Assembly (NCBI GenBank): GCA_943737045.1
Contig: CALSFV010000287.1
Span: forward strand, 124,001-188,000
From: Parapristionchus giblindavisi
Taxonomy: Eukaryota; Nematoda; Chromadorea; Rhabditida; Diplogasteridae
DNA: 64,000 nucleotides
Direction of reading: 5' to 3'
The position numbers and the translations under genes are program-made. Shown one piece after another: positions 57,101 through 64,000 of the stretch. The notes beneath the pieces were generated by a model that did no database searches, was not told the DNA's origin, and saw only the letters and a list, made by a program, of their open reading frames with translations. Position 1 is the stretch's first letter. Each line of letters opens with the position of its first letter.

Positions 57101-57161
57101 AAATGAGGATCCTAAGTGCCCAGTAAAGGAAAATGCTTAGCTCTCTAAGTAAGGTATGTAA
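51150..57161. mobile_element. Six-unit head-to-tail array, candidate rolling-circle (Helitron/Helentron-like) insertion
   Basis: 6,012 bp in six units: 51150-51990, 51991-52982, 52983-53999, 54000-55206, 55207-56055, 56056-57161. A typical unit opens with CTAGCGCGAACTACGTTCGC (8-bp hairpin arms GCGCGAAC/GTTCGCGC), then a second hairpin GATGGAGCTCCGCTCCATC. Next comes a variable number of about 120-bp minisatellite repeats (TACGGTAGATGGGTTACGGT landmark). Each unit closes with AAAAAATGAGGATCCTAAGTG, a CTTA-rich hairpin (CTTAGCTCTCTAAG in several units) and GTATGTAA. It is inserted between A and T with no target duplication. Read on the minus strand the array ends in a hairpin followed by CTAG, as Helitron 3' ends do (CTRR), but it starts TTACATAC rather than TC. 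No Rep/helicase is present, so it would be non-autonomous. Confidence 0.7.
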
Positions 57162-57956
57162 TTGAGATATGGATTAATTGTAACTCAGGTACTTGTTACT
57201 CACGATTTCTCTAGGAATGGTAATCATGCAGATAATTCTCCTTATTACTGACATATATGGTATTGTTGGTCTGAATCCATATAGCGTCGCCCCGTTTGGT
57301 GGTGTTTACTGTGGCGGATTTCTGTGTCGAATGAATATAAAAAAGCAAGTGTTACTTGTAAGCAAGTTTTATGGAAATTCCAAATGACTAATAATATTTC
57401 AGTTTTTTCTTTCTTTTCTTGTAATCACTATAATCACCTCACTCAGTTTTCTTGTAATGAGAGTACATCAAATTTCTGTGAATGAAATTTCTAGTTCGTT
57501 TCGACTATCATTGCGGTGCGTTTGGAGGAATGTAAACAATCCAATTTAGTTCTCTCACATTACGATTATCTTTTTGCAGCGCTCAAGTCTTATTCATCGT
57601 TGTCGAATACGCTTTTCTTTCACTAAATGTATATGGATTTAGTTATCATGGAAGAGATGCACATAACTATGAAGAGATTATTTCTAAGGTTGCATTTGAA
57701 GGATCCGAAAACGAAAAAATACATTGCTCTCATATTAAAGATCTCCAAATTTTGATTTGAAAAATGTAAATTTTATTACAACAGAACAGCTCCGCTAAAC
57801 AATGTGCTCTTTTGGTCTTTATCGCGTTATTTAAAGCTTTATGAGATCAACTATTTTTTAAAAATTTCGTATCGAAATTTTTGAATATTACAAAAATGCA
57901 AAATATTTTTTAATCGATCTCTGGCCCTGCGCGCGCTTTTTTGCAAATTGGATATT

Positions 57957-58045
57957 TCAGCAATGAGTTTCGAACCCGCGGTCATTGGTTATCAAATTCG
58001 CTCTCAACCAGGGGCCGGCTTGAGAACACAAACTTTTTGTATATC
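57957..58045 (-). repeat. tRNA-derived sequence on the minus strand
   Basis: On the minus strand an A-box-like TGGTTGAGAGCG (58,010-57,999) and a B box GCGGGTTCGAAAC (57,979-57,967) lie at tRNA spacing. The anticodon and acceptor stems do not pair, so this is probably a SINE head or tRNA relic. In intron 5 of the disrupted receptor gene. Confidence 0.55.
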
Positions 58046-58823
58046 ACCTGTCCTTTATGTATGCTAGACGTGAGAGGTTTACATAAATAATGACATATGA
58101 TGTTGATATATAAATATCTTTCAGAATATCGAATTACAATGGTTTCTCGAGAAAGGTGGAACATTCTTTCTAGTCGGAGAAAAAGGACAAGCGGGATATT
58201 TCATATACGGTAGACCCCCCTTCAATCTTATTTGATTGTTTTTTTTGTTTATACTGTTTTTTTATTACTTTTACGTCGTTACATCTGGCTTAAGCGCCAA
58301 CGCTGTAATGTTTTCCGTTCGTATGCGTCGATGTTTATTTTGGGTCTCGAGTGGAAAACTCTTTATGGTCCATGATATTACTGTGCAAGATTACCGTTAT
58401 TGATCGCATACGTAGCGAAATGTATCACAGCGTTACGGCGTAGGCGCGCAAGTCAATTGTAAAGATGCATTTTTCGCAGAAGTCTACATCTTTGCGGCCT
58501 CCATAGTGTTAATATGGCCTTTCTTCGTATTCTTTCTTGGTCATGGTCTCTACGTTATGATAAAGAAGAATGTAAATATTTCGTGCGAGTCTATTTCAGT
58601 CTTACTTGAAAATTATTTTGTTTGTGGCGAAGTCCACTACAAATCCAAATGGGGGATTTGGGGCGCAGCTCAGAGCTTGTGCGAACATTGTTCGATCTAG
58701 TCAAAATATATTTTAATTTAAAGAAACGCTTCTCCTCGCTCACACAATCAATACTTCTTCGTTTTATGAAAATCTGTCTAGCGCAGGTGAGCCGATATTG
58801 TTATGAAAGAAAAACACGAGGCG

Positions 58824-59119
58824 TTAAAGATGGAGACCTTCGAGTTTTCTCGGAACAAGACTGTTCGCGTAGAATGATAGAGATTTATCACACGAACCGA
58901 ACGACATATTTCATATGGCGTGATGATATGTTTGAAGCTTGTTAGGCGCATTGAAAGTACAACTTTTCAGGCAAATAGAGAGTGCCTATTCGATTTGCAT
59001 ACTTCACTCTCTCACTTTCCCATTATCACTTGCGCTAATTTCCATACAATATTAACATTCTATCCCATGTCAATCGTTGCGGGAGTCAGTCATGCCAACT
59101 CAATGGTCTCCTTCTTTAA
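58824..59119. mobile_element. TTAA-flanked (piggyBac-like) MITE, copy 1
   Basis: TTAA at both borders, TIRs AGATGGAGACC / GGTCTCCTTCT. It is about 290 bp and inverted relative to the copy at 61,834-62,127. It lies in intron 8 of the disrupted receptor gene. Confidence 0.85.
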
Positions 59120-59121
59120 TG

Positions 59122-59239
59122 CGACCCACCAAGCTAATCTGAAACACTTCGTTCTGGCTACACTCTCACGCTTTCTTTGTCTACGAGAGAGTATTGTCAA
59201 TGCGGAGTGTAAAATTAGCTCGAGGTGTGCCTTTGAAGT
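59122..59239. mobile_element. Palindromic MITE (AAGGCACACC family), copy 6
   Basis: CCACCAAGCTAATCTGAAAC to GCTCGAGGTGTGCCTTTGAA, with inverted ACACTCTCACGC / CGAGAGAGTATTGT halves. Next to the TTAA MITE in the same intron. Confidence 0.75.
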
Positions 59240-60284
59240 CGATTTCTATTTCTTTCATTATTGACTTGAACATAGGTATATGTATCACGATAATTTTCAG
59301 CTATTGATATATTTTCTTTGTTACATCACCCCAGTCTCTGTATTTCTATTTACGTTACTGGTCGACATTTCGAAATTATTCAATACAATCTTACTCGTAT
59401 TTGCGAGATTATTCTTTATGGTCAGTGATATACAGTTAAATCACTTGTGTACCAAGCCAATCATTTGAAAATATTTGTTTCAGATGCTCTTTACCAGTAC
59501 ACCATTTCTGTTGGATATCGTTTTCATTGCCAGAAATCCTATGACTATAAAGGTTTGTCGTATCTTAAAGTCTAAAAAGGGACATTGCTCAATATCGTCG
59601 CATTTTTTGCAAGAAATTAACAAAATACGTAGGTGAAATATTAGCAACAGTGTTAGGAATTTTTTCCGAGTCGACTTTTCTATACTTCGCATTATATTAT
59701 ATTATGTAATTGTAAGTTATGTTTTAGATAATTCTACTTAAACTGGGTCTGTTCCAATCTCCAATGAAAATAAGAACAGCTACGAAAGCAATCGCGAATG
59801 TATCTTCGATTATATATCAACAACAGTAAAGCGAAAAAATATGAAAAAAGTGACTTTGATTTAACTCCGTGGCCGGTCGAATTTATAAATATGAAAATAT
59901 TAATATATTACATCATTAAATTGAATCTCTATATGGTCTCAGCCCATGCACTCCGTATTTTTATATTTTATCTTATATTTTATATTTTATTTTATATTTT
60001 CTCCGTATATTTTATCGTTTTATTGAAATTCCATTACTGTAAATATTTGACAGATCACGATTGTTTTTGAAGAATTCATTCATAATTCTTATTTGATAAA
60101 ATAAATTCGGAATTACAGCACGATATGTTTACATCGTAAATCGCAAATCCTTGTGGTGAGAAAAAGTTGGAAAAATTTTATATTCAAAAATTATGCAAAT
60201 CTAAAAAATATCACTTACGGAAGGTATTGCCCGTATTGTCCATATAAAATACTTGAATAAAACATGTTGTAAATACCAAGAGAA

Positions 60285-60287
60285 TGG

Positions 60288-60320
<33 letters not shown>

Positions 60321-60951
60321 TTATCACGTCAAGCGATCATCGCTAGGTGGGGATGGAACGGGTAAAGTCATGACTATTCATACTCCACCATGTAGATCCG
60401 ATCGTTCTTGTCAAATCATCCCTCCATCTCGGTGGAGGTCGTCCAGCAACGCGAGAGCGAGATAACGGCGTCCATACTGTAGTATTGCGAGCCCAGCGGT
60501 CCATGGTCATCCTCTTGATCTTCTGTGCCCAATTGCATTTCCTCCGCAAAGCCTCCGAATTCCAATCCTTCAACTTGGTCGCATCTCTTATCCGTTCATT
60601 CCTCCATCGATCTCTCAACGATATTCCTAGCATCCGCCTCTCCATTTTCCTCTGTGTCGTGTCCAATCGTTGTCTGTCACTTCCTCGTAAACTCCAGGTC
60701 TCACATGCGTAGAGTACTGTAGATGAAATACACGACTCGAATACTCTTCTTCTTATAGCCATTGGTAATAGACGGGAAGTCAATATAAATGAGATCTTAC
60801 TCCACGAGAGCCAAGCACTTCGGATTCTTGCTTCAACTTCTTCGGAATGATTCAGTGGGAGAGAGATCTTACATCCTAGGTAGGTAGTCTCATGCACAAA
60901 CGAATATATCATTCCGTCCACAGATGTCCAATGGATGAAATAAAGTAACAT
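60285..60951 (-). pseudogene. 5'-truncated non-LTR retrotransposon (LINE) 3' end
   Basis: A minus-strand open frame of 202 residues (60951-60343) shows the C-terminal region of a LINE reverse transcriptase. Landmarks are TTYLGCKISL, RRVFESCISSTVLYACETW, RKMERRMLGISLRDRW, WAQKIKRMTMDRWAR, VAGRPPPRWRDD and TWWS. The endonuclease and RT core are absent. On the minus strand the copy ends in (TTA)n (60,287-60,317), the short-repeat tail typical of RTE-like elements. 5' truncation is the usual outcome of target-primed reverse transcription. The open frame suggests a fairly recent insertion. Confidence 0.85.
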
Positions 60952-61180
60952 AAATATTTATTTCGCTTACACTCTCGTCTTCCTCTCGATTATCGACCTT
61001 CGCGGAACTGATTTGATATTTATAAGAGAGCGTTAATGATTCAATGTGGAAACAATGAAATTTTATGCTCAGTACAAAAGTACAGTTCAGTACAGTACAG
61101 ATGGCTACCTCCCTACTGGATACCGTCCACTGCCTCTAGCAGTAAAAGTAAGCTGATTTGCAGGATTTCATCGGGTCACA

Positions 61181-61742
61181 CTCTGGTATTTTGAAACTTA
61201 AAGTCTACTTAAACTCCGCACTTTAATGGCTCGTTAAAAAATAGTGGAAAACCGAAATCGGCGACTTTCCACCCGTTAAAAAAGTACCCGGAAAGTCGAA
61301 AATGGAAACACGAAATTTGAATTCGCGCGCGCTCAAAGAGGTGCGGGAAATCAAATTCCGATTTTCCGTCACCGATTTTTAGCAGTAAAATGGAAATTCA
61401 ACTTCCTTCTTGCTAAAAATGGATTCCGCGATAATTCGCTGACGGAATTTGAATTCCCGCTCTCTCTTTGCTAGCGCGCGAATTCAAATTTCGTGTTTCC
61501 ATTTTCGACTTTCCGGGTACTTTCTTAACGGGTGGAAAGTCGCCGATTTCGGTTTTCCACTATTTTTTAACGAGCCATAAGTAGACTTTAAGTAAACTTA
61601 AAGTAAAACGCAAGTCTACTTAAAGTGGTGTGGTATACTGTAATGCATTTCGTCAAATGTTTTTTCACTTTAAGTTTACTTAAAGTCTACTTAAAGTCTG
61701 TGACGTAATTTTAAGTAGACTTTAAGTTTCAAAATACCAGAG
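61181..61742. mobile_element. MITE with AAACTTAAAGTCTACTT TIRs, split copy
   Basis: Same family as 39,015-39,217. Ends CTCTGGTATTTTGAAACTTA and TTAAGTTTCAAAATACCAGAG-like are inverted. It is interrupted by the element at 61,227-61,577. Confidence 0.8.
61227..61577. mobile_element. PIF/Harbinger-like MITE nested in another MITE
   Basis: TIRs of about 104 bp start TGGCTCGTTAAAAAATAGTG and differ at only one or two places. A 3-bp TAA duplication flanks it (61,224-61,226 and 61,578-61,580), the PIF/Harbinger hallmark. 351 bp, no ORF. Confidence 0.88.
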
Positions 61743-61833
61743 CAGGAACATCAAGAGTCATCATTCGCACATGTTTATGTGCAATTTATTGAGTTATGCT
61801 ATTGAGTTATTTAGTTGTTTTTCACACAGCAGC

Positions 61834-62127
61834 TTGGAGAAGGAGACCCTTGAGTTGGCATGACTGACTCCCGCAACGATTAACTTGGGATAGAATGTTA
61901 ATATTGTATGGAAATTAGCGTAAGTGACAATGGGAAAATGAGAGAGTCAAGTATGCAAATCGGATAGGCACTCTCTACTTGCCTGAAAGTTGTACTTTCA
62001 ATGAGCATAATAAGCTTCAAACATATCATCACGTAATATAAAATGTGTCGTTCGGTTCGTGTGATAAATCTCTATCATTCTGACTGTTCGTCTTGTTACA
62101 AAAAAACTCGAGGGTCTTCTTCTTTAA
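61834..62127. mobile_element. TTAA-type (piggyBac-like) MITE, copy 2
   Basis: Inverted copy of 58,824-59,119. The right border is TTAA, the left has become TTGG. The pre-insertion site survives in block A (GGAGCTAAACAGTTCC at about 50,216-50,230), so the boundaries are well defined. Confidence 0.85.
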
Positions 62128-62215
62128 CAGCTCCTTCTGCAGAAAAAGGAAGGAGGCGGTAAGTTAAGAAATAACAATTCTTTGTAACTTATCACCTGCT
62201 CTTGATATTTATCCA

Positions 62216-62341
62216 TGTTGCCTTCTGATTGTCATTATGTCTGACCATCGCAAATGATGGCCAGACATAATGACAATCAGAAGGCAACAAGGAATATTAA
62301 TATAACTATCTAAACCTTCTTTTAAGTTTAGATAGTTATAT
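62216..62341. repeat. Two adjacent perfect hairpins
   Basis: TGTTGCCTTCTGATTGTCAT and onward (28-bp arms, 62,216-62,243 / 62,261-62,288), then TATAACTATCTAAAC / GTTTAGATAGTTATA (15-bp arms, within 62,302-62,341). The first arm exists singly in block A at 50,309, so the palindrome formed after duplication. Confidence 0.8.
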
Positions 62342-62851
62342 TATTTTAATTCTTATTGAGACTTGGCCAACCCCCCCCCCCCCCCAACGATTCCGATTCT
62401 TACCTTATAGGTGGAGTTTACTGCTGTTTTCTTAAAGAACGCACTTCTTCTTCCAATTTAGCAAAAGGTAATGGTGCAACCATAATTGTCCACGCATCCA
62501 CTAATCCAATACTCTTTTGAGCTTTTTACATTGAATCATTGATTCGACATACATCTCTGATCAAATACATTTTCTCCATATTCGCAAGCTGTATTATGCA
62601 TATAGAGTACCAAACTGTCCTTCTCATCTCTCGAGTATCATTGATTCGAATGGCTCAAGACTAGTTACAAAAAGAAAATAGTATTTTTTTTTCTAACCTT
62701 TTGCTCTTCAGTTTTTGACTCATTGTCAGTCCCAACTTTCTCTTCTTCCTAAACAGTCATCTAAAGTTCCTTCACTAAAAACTATTTCATTTTCTACCGA
62801 AGATGTTATATTTCTCTAGCAATTTCGAAAATGGCACCTAATATTTATTTA

Positions 62852-64000
62852 CAGGGTGCGCCATAATTACCCGGACTGTTGTCTCCATATGATTCTCCCC
62901 TTGGGAATGTGACTTGAATGATATGGTTCATGGTAAAGCTTATCAAGAATATGGGCAGCAGTAGTGTACTAGCGAATCTCACCGTGATCTCTTTTAGCTC
63001 TGACACAGGCCTTGAGTCTCTTCTCATATGCGACTGCCGATTCCCGCAAGTAGTTGTCATCGAGTTCGTCCCATGCCTTGAAAAGGGGAGCACTGAGGGA
63101 GTCGAGGGTCTGGTGCTTGATAGAGGACATCTTGGCCTACAACACCTCCAAGCACTGCAGTCGAGGAGGTTGAGATTGGGGGAGTTCGGAAGTAATTCAA
63201 TGTGATGGATTTTGCCGAGTGCCTGGGTGAAAAACCACGACTGGGTCAGCTTTGTCATGTCATTGACGACAGAATCTTACCGAAAGGTCTAGTGGTCCTG
63301 ACCGAAGTGGGTATGGTATCGGAGTAGAAGCGCGTCTTCGAGGATGTGCTTGGTATAATATGCCTTATTGATCTAGACGCATGGAGTGGCAAAACAAGAA
63401 TGGACTTTCCAGTTGGGCAAACAGCAGCTAACACCTAGGCGTATTGTGGAAGACTGATATGACCCATGACCCCAGCCGTCTTGTAGGATTCTTTAAGATC
63501 AGAGGCAATGATTCTGTTGTTCTCGATATTCAGGTTGTCTTTGAAGGTAAGATATTCTCTTCGCTGAACATCGTGCTGAAGTGCGCGGACCTAGCACAAC
63601 GCATAAAAAGTTGAAGTCACCGTTCTCAGCGGAGCTTGATCTGTCGCTCATTCGGTTCCAACAGTTTACTGTACTTGTAAGGGAGAAGAGTCAGCTGAGA
63701 CCTGAGGAGACGAAGAATGGAAGTGTTCGAGATATCGAGTCTCAAGATCGTAAACTTGTGGTTTCGAAACACCATCTTTCGGATGGGATCTCGGTTCGTA
63801 GCGGTGGAAACTGAAATCGGTCTACCTCTGCCCCGACGTTCCTTGTCAGTACCAAGATCTTGGTACACGATACCGGTATCGGATACAGCCGACTCGTGAA
63901 ACCCGAGCTGATGAACTATGACAATCTACCTTGTACACTTGAGAATGAGGGGTCGCAGTCGACTTTACTTCCCCATAACTAGAAGACTTGACTAACTGAC
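62852..64000 (-). pseudogene. Mariner-like element with decayed transposase, runs off the right edge
   Basis: A TIR beginning CAGGGTGCGCCATAATTACC lies at 62,852 directly after TA (62,850-62,851), as expected for Tc1/mariner insertion. On the minus strand the helix-turn-helix part is recognisable near 63,840-63,640 (RGRGRPISVSTATNRDPIRK, then TSILRLLRSQLTLLPYKYSK). A catalytic-end motif is near 63,190-63,150 (PNSPNLNLLDCSAW). Between them the frame breaks several times, so the transposase is dead. The other TIR is outside the window. Confidence 0.8.

Larger units (their letters stand above)
50920..59829 (+). pseudogene. Srh/Sri-type 7TM chemoreceptor disrupted by a 6-kb insertion
   Basis: Exons: 50920-51008, 51056-51149 plus 57162-57188 (one exon split by the insertion), 57232-57357, 57403-57515, 57580-57688, 58125-58209, 58480-58571, 58724-58786, 59301-59420, 59484-59552, 59728-59829. 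Nine of eleven exon lengths equal those of the intact paralogue; exons 7 and 11 are shorter by 6 and 3 nt. Without the insertion the reading frame is open (362 residues), so the gene was intact until recently. The inserted DNA lies within TM1-TM2 loop codons and has stops in every frame. Introns 7 and 8 are enlarged, the latter by two MITEs. Unless the insertion is polymorphic or spliced away, the allele is null. Confidence 0.85.
61780..62580 (+). repeat. Paralogous downstream block B
   Basis: Counterpart of 50,160-50,600, enlarged by the TTAA MITE (61,834-62,127), a hairpin at 62,216-62,288 and a run of 17 C at about 62,371-62,387. It marks the far end of the tandem receptor duplication. Confidence 0.8.

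Noticed and set aside
51150..57161. The insertion being a giant intron of the receptor gene
   Set aside because: It lies inside what is one exon in the paralogue; its left border has no GT donor at the exon end and its right border no AG acceptor.

Overview
The window is nuclear DNA from a nematode. It has multi-exon genes with mostly 40-70 nt introns and TTTCAG-like acceptors. It also carries nematode-restricted 7TM chemoreceptor families (Str/Srj, Sre and Srh/Sri types), a nematode-style ionotropic-receptor-like gene, and dense MITEs. The receptor families point to a rhabditine worm, perhaps a diplogastrid, but the species cannot be fixed from sequence alone. I saw no rRNA, CRISPR or bacterial content.

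Layout. 1-185: C-terminal exon of a + strand gene that enters from the left edge. 0.2-14.3 kb: gene-poor, rich in purine tracts, (GATCAAA)n repeats and foldback elements. It holds a Ser/Pro-rich minus-strand gene (2,056-3,607, possibly extending to 4,291) and a small four-exon minus-strand gene (12,098-13,049). 14,302-16,730: a young Ty3/gypsy-type LTR element with identical LTRs and most of pol deleted. 19,266-22,816 (-): C3orf33-like gene with three hAT-like MITEs in its introns. 23,067-29,471 (+): 19-exon gene for a 970-residue charged, low-complexity protein, divergent from the previous gene across 250 bp. 29,872-30,639 (+): MICOS subunit MIC10. 30,855-32,819 (+): ionotropic-receptor-like gene. 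33,524-35,878 (+): 219-residue basic protein with a coiled-coil tail.

37-60 kb is a chemoreceptor cluster: a Str/Srj-type gene (37,185-39,926, -), an Sre-type gene (42,221-44,642, -), and two tandem Srh/Sri-type paralogues (46,992-49,271 and 50,920-59,829, +). The second paralogue is interrupted inside coding exon 2 by a 6,012-bp element made of six head-to-tail units with terminal hairpins. Removing it restores the exon length exactly and leaves no target-site duplication, which suggests a rolling-circle (Helitron/Helentron-like) insertion. 60-64 kb is transposon debris: a 5'-truncated LINE with a (TTA)n tail, a MITE nested in a MITE, a TTAA-flanked MITE whose empty site survives in the paralogous block at 50.2 kb, and a frameshifted mariner-like transposase with one TIR at 62,852.

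The housekeeping genes (C3orf33-like, the charged protein, MIC10) form a compact block at 19-31 kb. The receptor genes are expanding by tandem duplication and are heavily bombarded by MITEs. Exon boundaries were chosen by eye from splice signals, reading-frame continuity and comparison between paralogues.
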